A DNA stretch of 38,587 bases, taken from assembly GCA_963205455.1 (NCBI GenBank), contig CAUJJL010000189.1:1-38587 (forward strand), written 5' to 3'. Below the pieces are notes generated by a model that was not told the origin of the DNA, ran no database searches, and saw nothing but the letters and a program-made list of their open reading frames with translations. Source of the DNA: Verrucomicrobiota bacterium. Its GTDB lineage: Bacteria > Verrucomicrobiota > Verrucomicrobiia > Opitutales > Opitutaceae. Made by a program: the position numbers and the translations under genes. Positions 15,678-23,836 of this stretch are shown piece after piece (position 1 is the first letter of the stretch; the number at the start of each line of letters is the position of its first letter).

Positions 15678-17121
15678 ATCCCAGCCGCGCCCGCTTCTTT
15701 CCATGAAATCGAATTTCTCCAAGTTTATTCTGGCGCCTGATGCAGCCCCATCGCTGACAGCCTCAGCGAAGTCACTTCGGACTTCGGCAATCGTTTCGTT
15801 GCTTGTCTTCCTGCATGCGCTCTCGCCGGGATTCAGCGCCGAGCCGACTTCCTCCATGGCCGCACACGCCATCCAGGCAAAGGTTGCGGGGATTGACCTT
15901 ATTGCCTATCCGACCGGCGTGAAGGACGTCGTGACCCTGCGCGGTTCGCTGCCCGCGGGAGACGTGCTTTCTCCCCCATCGAATCCGGCGATCGCGACAC
16001 TCACAGGGGCCATGCTGGACAAAGGAACCCAGCGTCAGGACAAGTTCGCCATCGCCAGTCGGCTCGAAGGTGTGGGTGCGCAGCTCGGATTCAGCGTTGG
16101 CGAAACGATGCTCACCTTCAGCGGTAAATGCCTCCGGAAGGATCTCCCGCTTGTGATCTCGCTCCTGGCGGAACAATTGCGAACACCGGCATTTTCCGAC
16201 GAAGAGTTTGCCAAGCTCAAGAACCAGCTCATAGGCGGCCTCCAGCGTAACCTTGAACGCACGGATTTTCGCGCCAATGAGGCATTCGTTCGGGCGATCT
16301 ATCCGGAGAGTCACCCGAATCACACCCCTTCCACTTCGGAATTCATCAAGGCCATCCATGCCGCAACGCTCCAGCAGGTTCACGACTTTCACGCCGCCTG
16401 GTACGGGCCGGACCGGCTTACGCTCATCGTCGTGGGCGACGTCGATGTGCACCGGCTGCAGGAAGAAGTTCACCACCATTTTGACGGGTGGCGCGGCGGC
16501 AGGCCTCTTCCCTCGTTCACGAAGGCGTTTGAGGCACGACAGCCTCGGGAAGAGACGGTTCAGATGCCGGACAAGACCAATGTCAGCGTGATCCTGGGCC
16601 AGGCGACACGGCTCCGCTACGGTGAACCTGATGCGCTCGCGCTGCGTGTCGCCGCCGCCGTGCTCGGCAGGGGCTTTACCGGACGCCTGATGTCCACGGT
16701 CCGTGACAAGGAGGGGCTCACCTACAGCATTGGCTCAGCGGTCACCAACGATGCCTTTGCGGACGGTGATTTTCGCATCTACGCCGAATTCAATCCATCA
16801 CTCCTGGAGAAGGGTATCTCCTCCACGAAACGCGAACTCCGGAACTGGTACGATCACGGCATCACCGCCGCGGAATTGGATCGGGTGAAAAAGGACCTCG
16901 TCGGCACATTCAAGGTCGGAATGGCGACGACCGAGGGTCTTGCCGACTCGATTCTGATCTCGGTACATCGCGGTTATGGCATCAATTGGCTTGATCGCTA
17001 TCCAGCGATGATCGGGGCACTGACACTCGAACAGGTGAATGGGGCCATCAGGAAACACCTCAATCCGGACCGCATGACCTTGGTCGAGGCGGGCACAGTG
17101 GGAGCAGCTCCCAAGTCCTGA
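15670..17121 (+). CDS. M16 peptidase, non-catalytic partner subunit
   Basis: A 483-aa protein from ATG 15670, overlapping the previous gene in ATGAGTGA, so translation is likely coupled. A hydrophobic segment at about 40-58 suggests export after a long N-terminal extension. The M16 fold is clear (NPAIATLTGAMLDKGT, LTLIVVGDVD, STVRDKEGLTYSIGS), but where HxxEH should stand there is GAMLDKG, so the zinc site is absent. The R/Y-type substrate-binding segment (VRDKEGLTYS) is kept. This division of labour is known for two-gene M16B systems. Confidence 0.92.
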   Translation: MSESQPRPLLSMKSNFSKFILAPDAAPSLTASAKSLRTSAIVSLLVFLHALSPGFSAEPTSSMAAHAIQAKVAGIDLIAYPTGVKDVVTLRGSLPAGDVLSPPSNPAIATLTGAMLDKGTQRQDKFAIASRLEGVGAQLGFSVGETMLTFSGKCLRKDLPLVISLLAEQLRTPAFSDEEFAKLKNQLIGGLQRNLERTDFRANEAFVRAIYPESHPNHTPSTSEFIKAIHAATLQQVHDFHAAWYGPDRLTLIVVGDVDVHRLQEEVHHHFDGWRGGRPLPSFTKAFEARQPREETVQMPDKTNVSVILGQATRLRYGEPDALALRVAAAVLGRGFTGRLMSTVRDKEGLTYSIGSAVTNDAFADGDFRIYAEFNPSLLEKGISSTKRELRNWYDHGITAAELDRVKKDLVGTFKVGMATTEGLADSILISVHRGYGINWLDRYPAMIGALTLEQVNGAIRKHLNPDRMTLVEAGTVGAAPKS

Positions 17122-17142
17122 CGTCCGACTCCATTCACTCCT

Positions 17143-18105
17143 TCACCAGGCTGAACGCGTGACTCTTGCTTCAAGCGAAGCGACAGCCTGAGGATCGAAT
17201 TCGGTCAGGAAATCAAGCCCCGTCAGTTGTTCGATCGCATCAATTGAGCTGCCATAGGCGGCAAGCGGGGCGCCCGCATCGGGTTCCTGCGGGAAGACAA
17301 AGGACTGGGCGCGCAGGCGGCCCTCGACCTCGTCCAGAACGATCATGAAGAAGCGTTCCGGAATTGCCACGCGCCGCGACAGTCTTGCGGGCTTGCTGGA
17401 AAAGATCGGTCCACAGAACACCCAGACCTCTGCATAACGCGCGGGATAGTTGGTCGCGACGCGCTGCTCGAGATCCTTCCAGAGTCCTGCATTGAGCACA
17501 TGCGATTGCGGAACCACATTCGACATCAGGAATGTCTCCCGTTGCGCAGCCTGTCCGAAGCGGGTCGCAATCGCAAAGTTTGGAGCCAGGTGTCCGCGAT
17601 CGTAGTGACTCCTCCGATACGCATCCGGTGCTACCTTCGCCATTGTACGCAGATCCGTCTCAAAACTCTCCGGGCGTGGTGGCGGGGGCTTCAGGCGAAC
17701 CAGGTCCTGGATGCGATACGCCGCCCAAACCGGGCTGCCCAGCGTTTCGCTGTACCCGACGACATAGGCCGAATTCACGAGAACCCGGATCGTTCCGTGG
17801 GAAAACGTTGTTGCCTGCGGCAGTCCCCCGATTGCCAGCCGACGATCTCCCCTCCACTGAAGCACGCCCGTCGAATCATCCCCATAGTACAACTGCCACA
17901 GGTCCCAGACCACCTCCACCGGGGAGACGTGTTTTCCGGCGACGAAGGCATTGTGAACAAGCTGCGCCACCTCGCGCTGCCGCCCGCCGGGCTGCACCAG
18001 GTACCAGCCGCCCAGCGCACCCAGCGCGACAAGATTGAGCCAGAGAAAGGCTTTCCCCAACCGGAAGAGCCTAACCCAGCCGCGCAGCGTCAATCGTCCC
18101 ACCAT
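17143..18105 (-). CDS. DNA/RNA non-specific endonuclease (NUC1 family)
   Basis: A 320-aa protein with an N-terminal membrane/signal segment (about 18-36) and a beta-beta-alpha-Me nuclease domain (about 95-300). The active-site motif DRGHLAP is at 169-175 with general base H172. The metal-binding asparagine N205 sits in the NxxxWxxxE pattern (N205, W209, E213). Such enzymes cut DNA and RNA and are usually exported or envelope-bound. The start overlaps the stop of the upstream gene as TAATG. It converges on the M16 pair with 21 nt between. Role unknown: nutrient scavenging or defence are both possible. Confidence 0.9.
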   Translation of the reverse strand: MVGRLTLRGWVRLFRLGKAFLWLNLVALGALGGWYLVQPGGRQREVAQLVHNAFVAGKHVSPVEVVWDLWQLYYGDDSTGVLQWRGDRRLAIGGLPQATTFSHGTIRVLVNSAYVVGYSETLGSPVWAAYRIQDLVRLKPPPPRPESFETDLRTMAKVAPDAYRRSHYDRGHLAPNFAIATRFGQAAQRETFLMSNVVPQSHVLNAGLWKDLEQRVATNYPARYAEVWVFCGPIFSSKPARLSRRVAIPERFFMIVLDEVEGRLRAQSFVFPQEPDAGAPLAAYGSSIDAIEQLTGLDFLTEFDPQAVASLEARVTRSAW

Positions 18106-18701
18106 TACGCGCGCCCCAGTTTCCGAATCGCGCTGTTGATAGCCGCCGTGTCACAAGCGGCAGGATCATATCCTGGCCCGACCCAACTGCGCCACTCAGC
18201 CTGGAGTTCGGAGCCCTCCGCCGCCAGAGCCTGGAGCATGTCATGATAGGCTTTTGTGCTCCCGCAATCCTCGGGAGGACCCGCGCGCTCCCCTGCAATG
18301 CAAACGGGAAGGCGCTCTCCCTTTTCCGGGACCCATTCCTTCTCGACCGTCAACTCAACCATCCAGCCCTCTCCAAAATGGTACCGGTAAAGGAAATGCT
18401 TCACCCCAGCCGCATCAACATCACGCAGGGTGACATCGCGATCGTCCTCAATGATCATTTCTTCCCGGCGGAGGGGATTTCCATACTTCCCCTCGCCTAT
18501 CTGAAAACTGTGAGTCTGATAGTCGTACCAGTCGAAGGCGATCTGCAGGATCTCATGCAGTCTCGAAAGCCACATCCCTTCCCGCACGCAAAAGCGTCGC
18601 CAGATTCTGGGCCGACATCCGACCACGGTCGCATGAAGCTGAAGCGCCCTTGCGTGACTCCGCCTTTCCAATCGCCGACTGCCATCCTGAAGACCGATCA
18701 T
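18105..18701 (-). CDS. Plasmid pRiA4b ORF-3 family protein
   Basis: A 198-aa protein from ATG 18701 (a TTG at 18737 would add 12 residues). The family pattern is visible: ALQLHATVVGCRPRIWRRF, a MWLSRLHEILQIAFDWYDYQTHSF block, a YRYHFGEGWMVELTVEK block, then CIAGERAGPPEDCGSTKAYH. The function of this family (PF07929-type) is not known; it was first seen on a plasmid but is widespread on chromosomes. It is coupled to the downstream nuclease by a TAATG overlap, the only functional hint. Confidence 0.88.
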   Translation of the reverse strand: MIGLQDGSRRLERRSHARALQLHATVVGCRPRIWRRFCVREGMWLSRLHEILQIAFDWYDYQTHSFQIGEGKYGNPLRREEMIIEDDRDVTLRDVDAAGVKHFLYRYHFGEGWMVELTVEKEWVPEKGERLPVCIAGERAGPPEDCGSTKAYHDMLQALAAEGSELQAEWRSWVGPGYDPAACDTAAINSAIRKLGRA

Positions 18702-18897
18702 TTGGCGGATTTTCGGAATGAATACCCAGTTCCTCAATCTCCAAAGCTATCCAACGTTTGGGTCTCTCGCTGCTGACATGACCCGGAGCCACGCACACCA
18801 GATCGACCTGGCGGATCGCGACAGGGCCGCAGGAGGATGCTATGCTCCAGCTTCGCATCCCCCATTTATCCGACACCTTCTCCGCTTCCCAGTCAGT

Positions 18898-21243
18898 TCA
18901 GAAACGCAGCTTGATGTAGCCCTCCAGGCGAAACGGCAGCTCCGCAAACACGAGTTGGCTACCCGTGTAGGCATCTCCATTGTGGATCCAATTGCGCTCG
19001 TTCGTGACATTCAGAAGGTCGAGGTTCGCTGTCCAACGTTTCGTTTCGTATGAAACCGAAAGATCGATCAGCACCTGGTCGCGGATCATCCATTCCTTGT
19101 CAAGATTGCCGGCCTGCTCGCTTTGCCAGGTAACCGTCGCTCCCACTCCCATGCCGTTGCGCCAGCGGTAGCGCACGCTGCCATTGAGCAGGGTGTCCGG
19201 AAAGCCCAGCAGCGGCCAGTCGCCAGTCGGCACCTGATTCGCATAGGGATCAAATTCCCCGTCCGCCGTGCCCTTACCACCTGGCCCCCGGCCCTCGGCG
19301 TATGCTGAATACAGGGAGCGTCCCCCGAGTTGAAACGGCCGAGATTGAAGGTAGCGCCCATTCTGAAACGTTGCGTTGGCCGTCAATTGCAGGTGGGCAT
19401 TCGGCTGATAAACCGTCTCGAGCTCGATGCCACGCACCTGAATATTGTTCTTTCGTCCACCAAGGGAGACGCGGGACCGCGTCTGATCAAAAGCCGTCGC
19501 CGTGGTGTACAGCCTGTTTTCAAGCCACGACGCCTTGGCACCGACCTCGAAGAGTTCGGAGAGGTTGCGAAAATCCTCACGGTTGATCTGTCCATCCGGC
19601 GTGTTGAGGATCACCCCGCCTCCCGTGACATTCCCCAACGCGGAGCGCATGCGGTTGTGCGTCGCATAGGCAGCGAGATGCGAACTCACGCGGTAACTCA
19701 GGCTGTAGGCCTGGGAAAAGGCATCCACCGTTTCCGCATCCCGAAACGGTATCCCGGACGCGTTCGCGAGAGGATCCCTGGCACGCGCAAAGAACACATC
19801 TTCACGCCACCCGATCGTGGCTGAAAGGCCTGGCGCGAGTTGAATATCCTGCTGCCAGAAGACGGACGGATTCAGCGTTTCGCTTCGCACCGTCTCCGGA
19901 CTGTCGTAGCTCGCGGGAAAGAACTCGCGCCCACCCGGTCCCATGAAACCTTCAAAATAGGAATTCCCATAGCTCGCTCTTTCGTTGAATACGCGCAGGG
20001 GATTCGTAATGTCGAAGTTGTAGAAGTACTCATTGAAGTAGTTCGTGAAGCTCCTGCGTCCCTCGTAGCGGACTGTCGCTCCCGCTATCACCTGCTGCGG
20101 CAGGCGCAGCAGTGAAAAGCTGCTGTGCACTTCGCTGCGATTCTCCGCAGTATCCTGCGTCACGTATTCGGCATATTCGAACTGGTGTACCCGACGACGA
20201 TTCACATGCTCAAAAAGCGTGCGGTTGATCAGCGTCAGGGTCGGAGAAACGACGCGGGTGGCTACGACCTGCCCGCGAATCACATTGGCATTCGAGAAAT
20301 CGCCCTTTGAAAAGAGCGTCGCATCCCGTGGAAGTATCACCGAACCCGTGGCCGGTATGGGTCCGGGATAGGGCGACAGGTCCGCGGAGTCGCCGGTGTA
20401 GTAGCGCCCGGAGTCAATCAGTTCCTGGGTGGGTCTATTTACGCCGAGGATTTCAGGAGCCGCCTGCCAGAGGTATTGAACGACAAAATCGAGTTGCGTC
20501 CCTTCGTCAGGTTTCCAGGTCGCCGCCGCAAACGCGTCCAATCGATCGTCGCGCACATCGTTCCTCCTGAAATAGGTCTGCCCTCCCTTCCCCTCAAGGC
20601 TTACGCGCCACGCAACGTGATCGTTTACAGGTGCGGTCGCATCGATCTGCACCGAGCCATTCAGGTAACTGGAATCACCAGGCGCCCACGTGCCCACCCG
20701 GGTTGTGATCACGGTGGACGCACCCGAGAACTGCGGCTTCTTGGTCACATAATTGACATAGCCACCCTGAAAATATCCCGCACCAAAGACGGCCGATCCC
20801 GGACCGCGCACAAGGTCGACCGCCTCAACGCCGTTGAACGACGGGAAGTAGCCATAGAGGTTGTAGCTGAGGCGCTGTCCGTTGAGATAGGTTTCCGCGG
20901 TGTCGCCCCGCAGATTCGGCACGGTCGTCTTGCCGTAGCTCGCACCCGCATAGCTTCCCGGGGAATAGAGCAGGATCTCCCGCACCCCGTGAATCTGCCG
21001 CTCATTGAACAGCGCGGTCGTCAGCGTGCTGACCGAACGCGGTGTTGCGAGCAGATCGCGGGAATCGCCCAAAACCGAGGAAACCTCGCGCGTGAGCGGA
21101 TTGATGGATTGCTCCACCGGAAGACCGGTCACCTGAAATTTTTCCAGGGTGACCACGCTTTCGGATGAATTCTGGCCGATGAGGCCGCTTTCGCTCGCCA
21201 GGCTGGCGAGAGCTATGAAGAGGATTCGTGTCGGGAGTCGCAT
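18898..21243 (-). CDS. TonB-dependent outer-membrane receptor under a TPP riboswitch (putative thiamin uptake)
   Basis: A 781-aa receptor from ATG 21243 (an in-frame TTG at 21264 is less likely). Signal peptide at about 1-23, then SVVTLEKFQVTG, a TonB-box-like stretch common in Verrucomicrobiota. The plug domain (about 45-170) contains TPRSVSTLTT, VPNLRGDTAETYLNG, AVDLVRGPGSAVFG and GGYVNYVTKKP. A 22-strand-type barrel runs to a C-terminal phenylalanine (IKLRF). The plug is siderophore-receptor-like. Because a TPP riboswitch lies directly upstream, the substrate is more likely thiamin, a phosphate ester or a precursor than iron; this is inference from regulation. No other thiamin gene is in the window. 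Confidence 0.93.
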   Translation of the reverse strand: MRLPTRILFIALASLASESGLIGQNSSESVVTLEKFQVTGLPVEQSINPLTREVSSVLGDSRDLLATPRSVSTLTTALFNERQIHGVREILLYSPGSYAGASYGKTTVPNLRGDTAETYLNGQRLSYNLYGYFPSFNGVEAVDLVRGPGSAVFGAGYFQGGYVNYVTKKPQFSGASTVITTRVGTWAPGDSSYLNGSVQIDATAPVNDHVAWRVSLEGKGGQTYFRRNDVRDDRLDAFAAATWKPDEGTQLDFVVQYLWQAAPEILGVNRPTQELIDSGRYYTGDSADLSPYPGPIPATGSVILPRDATLFSKGDFSNANVIRGQVVATRVVSPTLTLINRTLFEHVNRRRVHQFEYAEYVTQDTAENRSEVHSSFSLLRLPQQVIAGATVRYEGRRSFTNYFNEYFYNFDITNPLRVFNERASYGNSYFEGFMGPGGREFFPASYDSPETVRSETLNPSVFWQQDIQLAPGLSATIGWREDVFFARARDPLANASGIPFRDAETVDAFSQAYSLSYRVSSHLAAYATHNRMRSALGNVTGGGVILNTPDGQINREDFRNLSELFEVGAKASWLENRLYTTATAFDQTRSRVSLGGRKNNIQVRGIELETVYQPNAHLQLTANATFQNGRYLQSRPFQLGGRSLYSAYAEGRGPGGKGTADGEFDPYANQVPTGDWPLLGFPDTLLNGSVRYRWRNGMGVGATVTWQSEQAGNLDKEWMIRDQVLIDLSVSYETKRWTANLDLLNVTNERNWIHNGDAYTGSQLVFAELPFRLEGYIKLRF

Positions 21244-21313
21244 TTTTGAAAATGCCCGACCCAAATCGGACTCCCGGGAGATGGACTAAGGCCGCGCCCG
21301 TTGGCGCAACCTC

Positions 21314-21412
21314 GCTTGTTTCCTTCGCCGGTATGATCCGTTTCAGGTTCAAAGGGTCGAGCAGTCGAGCGTACTGCAATCTCAGTCCTCCGCGGAGGAC
21401 ACCCCTACGAGC
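21314..21412 (-). promoter_or_regulatory. TPP riboswitch (THI element)
   Basis: Read on the minus strand the element has the conserved TPP aptamer parts in order: GGGGTGTCC, GGACTGAGA, ACCCTTTGAACCTGA, GGATCATACCGGCGAAGGAA. P1 can form from GCTCGT (21412-21407) with ACAAGC (21319-21314), with one mismatch, which sets the boundaries. A GCGCC-AACG-GGCGC hairpin (21307-21294) and a CTCCCGGGAG palindrome (21280-21271) follow before the ATG at 21243. Neither has a T-run, so translational control is likelier than termination. TPP binding normally lowers expression of the downstream gene. Confidence 0.93.
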
Positions 21413-21466
21413 AATTCAGTGAAAATCCCGATCGCTCCCGTGACGCAAGCAAAAGTTTTGAAAGCG

Positions 21467-21492
21467 AAGGGCTGTATCAGGGATCAGCCCTT
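21467..21492 (-). terminator. Possible terminator hairpin downstream of the PQQ dehydrogenase
   Basis: The arms AAGGGCTG (21467-21474) and CAGCCCTT (21485-21492) are perfectly complementary over 8 bp with a 10-nt loop. It lies about 130 nt past the stop of the minus-strand PQQ gene and before the riboswitch leader. The T-rich stretch after it is interrupted, so termination is only a possibility. Confidence 0.35.
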
Positions 21493-21623
21493 TCGAAGGG
21501 CGAGTGCCCATCCCTGCGGCAGCAAGTCACCGTCCAGCGGCCGCGGCCATCGTGTCATCATTTCGTGAGCTTCAAACAGGCGCCTCCCCCAATCACGCAT
21601 GTATCACGAACGCTTTCGAGCAC

Positions 21624-23789
21624 CTACTCCGGCAAAGCGAAGGCGACGTAGGCGTCTCCCGACTTCGTGCCCATCTTCCCGCCACCGGCAGCAATGACGA
21701 CAAACTGACGGCCATTCACGGCATAGGTCGCTGGCGTTGCGTAGCCGCCGGCGGGAAGCGAGGTTTCCCACAGCAGATCGCCGGTCTTGCGGTCGAAGGC
21801 GCGGAACTTTTCATCCTTCGAGGCTGCGATGAAGATCACATCACCCGCGGTGACGAGTGGACCGCCGTAATTTTCCGTACCTGTCGGTGCAATCCCGGCG
21901 GCCGTGAGCTCCGGCAATTCGCCGAGCGGCCGGCGCCAGAGATACTCGCCCGTATTGAGGTCGATGGCATTGAGCGTGCCCCACGGCGGTTTGATCGCGG
22001 GATACCCGTCCGCATCGAAGTATCGATTGTATCCCGTCGTCGTGTAGGGAATATCCGCCAGGACCATCTCCTCGCCGGTTGGTTCCTGTTTGCTCGCCGC
22101 TTCGTTGCGTGCCTCTGACATGGGTGTGTGCGGCACATCAAGCAGGTAGTCGATAAGGGCAGCACGCTGCGCCTCCCGAAGAAAGCGGAATGCCGGCATC
22201 ATGCCCTTTCCATCGCGAAGAATTGTGGCAACATCATCACGATTCGTACGCTGTGAAAGTCCAACAAGGCTCGGAATGTTCCCCGCGGGATTGCCCAACC
22301 TATCGGGTCCGTGACAGCTCATGCAGAGCTGCGTATAAAGAATCCTTCCGCCATCCTCCCCTCCCGGCCGCGCAGGAATCATCTGGAGAATCCACGCCAT
22401 CTCGTTGCTGTTCACGTAGAGAATGCCCTCGGGATCGACCGCGGGCCCGCCCCACTCGGCACCGCCGTCAAAACCCGGCAGGATAATCGTGCCTCGTTCG
22501 CTCGGTGGGGCAAACGGAACGTGAGGATCGAGTTCGCGCAGGTGCTGCAGCACCGCGGCATGCGCCGCAGGCGTGCGATTTGTAACTTCGTCCTCGGTGA
22601 ACTGCTGTCGCGCGAAGGGTGCCGGTTTCAAAGGCACGGGCTGCGTTGGCCAAGTGGCTTCACCCTTGAGTCTTGTCTGCGGAACCGGGCGCTCCTCCCA
22701 TGGGAAAAGGGATTCACCGGTGTCCCGATCAAAGGCCCACACATGCCCGGACTTGGTCACCTGCACCACCGCGTCAACCAGCCGTCCCTCGTGGCGCAGC
22801 TGACACAGCACCGGCGCAGCAGGAGGATCGCGGTCCCACACGTCATGATGCGTGAACTGGAAATGCCATCTGCGCTCACCCGTGAGCGCATCAAGCGCAA
22901 GAAGGCAGTCTGAAAAGAGATTGGCTCCCTTCCGATTACCGCCCCAGAAGTCAAACGCGGCCGAGCCAATGGGCACGAAGGCAAGCCCGCGATTCTGGTC
23001 GATCACCATTCCCGCCCAGTTGTTGGCGCCACCTATCGTCTTCCATGCATCCGCGGGCCAGGTCTCATAACCATATTCGCCCGGATGCGGGATCGTGTGG
23101 AAGATCCAGCGCAGCTTGCCGGAGCGGACATCATAGGCACGAATGTGGCCCGGCACGGCAGGTCCAGGCCCCTCCCCCACCCGCGTGGAAACGATGAAGA
23201 CATCCCTATATACGGCGCCCGGCGAGGTGCCGACCAGGTACAGTCCACGCGCATCCGGCCGAAGACCATCGAAAAGATCAACGCGCCCGCCATCACCAAA
23301 ACTTTTGATCAGATGTCCAGTCTTCGGGTCGATCGCACAAAGGTTGCTTCCTGCCGTGTAGAGAATGCGGCTCTCACTTCCCTCGCTCCAGTACGCAAGG
23401 CCCCGGTTCACTCCTTTCCGGGAGGTGGAATCCTTGCCGTTGGCAAAGGGATCGAATCGCCAAAGTTCGCGCCCTGTGCCGGCATCGAGCGCAAACAGGC
23501 TGAGCTGCGGCGTTGTGCCATAAAGCACGCCATCCAGAATCAGGGGATTGCATTGGATCTGCGTGTTCTTGGCGACATCGCCCGCGCGAAAAATCCATGC
23601 GGGCTTCAGATTCGCGACATTCCCCCGATTGATGGCTGAAAGGCGGGAGTAATGCGTGCCTTCAACTCCCAGGTAATGGGGCCAGTCGGCCGAACTCGCG
23701 GCCAAACCGCGGGCGGGATTCCAAGTGACGACCGTCAGCATCAGGGCCAGCAGGCAAGTCAATTTGCGTGGAAGAATGTCAGGTTTCAT
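21624..23789 (-). CDS. PQQ-dependent dehydrogenase-like propeller with inserted cytochrome c domain
   Basis: A 721-aa exported protein with a signal peptide (about 1-31). Beta-propeller repeats of the PQQ type fill residues about 35-470 and 570-721, with blade motifs LFALDAGTGRELWRF, LLALDALTGERRWHFQ, VWAFDRDTGESLFPW, LNAIDLNTGEYLW and FRAFDRKTGDLLWE. A class I cytochrome c domain is inserted at about 475-555: CMSCH (C489, C492, H493) and a methionine ligand in KGMMPAF. The family oxidises sugars or alcohols in the periplasm, passing electrons from PQQ to haem. It follows the sulfatase after 47 nt, so oxidation of a glycan-derived sugar is plausible. No PQQ synthesis genes are seen. Confidence 0.9.
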   Translation of the reverse strand: MKPDILPRKLTCLLALMLTVVTWNPARGLAASSADWPHYLGVEGTHYSRLSAINRGNVANLKPAWIFRAGDVAKNTQIQCNPLILDGVLYGTTPQLSLFALDAGTGRELWRFDPFANGKDSTSRKGVNRGLAYWSEGSESRILYTAGSNLCAIDPKTGHLIKSFGDGGRVDLFDGLRPDARGLYLVGTSPGAVYRDVFIVSTRVGEGPGPAVPGHIRAYDVRSGKLRWIFHTIPHPGEYGYETWPADAWKTIGGANNWAGMVIDQNRGLAFVPIGSAAFDFWGGNRKGANLFSDCLLALDALTGERRWHFQFTHHDVWDRDPPAAPVLCQLRHEGRLVDAVVQVTKSGHVWAFDRDTGESLFPWEERPVPQTRLKGEATWPTQPVPLKPAPFARQQFTEDEVTNRTPAAHAAVLQHLRELDPHVPFAPPSERGTIILPGFDGGAEWGGPAVDPEGILYVNSNEMAWILQMIPARPGGEDGGRILYTQLCMSCHGPDRLGNPAGNIPSLVGLSQRTNRDDVATILRDGKGMMPAFRFLREAQRAALIDYLLDVPHTPMSEARNEAASKQEPTGEEMVLADIPYTTTGYNRYFDADGYPAIKPPWGTLNAIDLNTGEYLWRRPLGELPELTAAGIAPTGTENYGGPLVTAGDVIFIAASKDEKFRAFDRKTGDLLWETSLPAGGYATPATYAVNGRQFVVIAAGGGKMGTKSGDAYVAFALPE

Positions 23790-23836
23790 TCAGCGGTGAA
23801 TGTCGAAGGAGGACTGCCCGTCGCGCGGGTCTGGGC

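Noticed and set aside
14649..15872. Minus-strand open frame of 407 codons
   Set aside because: Antisense to the M16 pair; the length reflects GC-rich codon structure rather than a gene.
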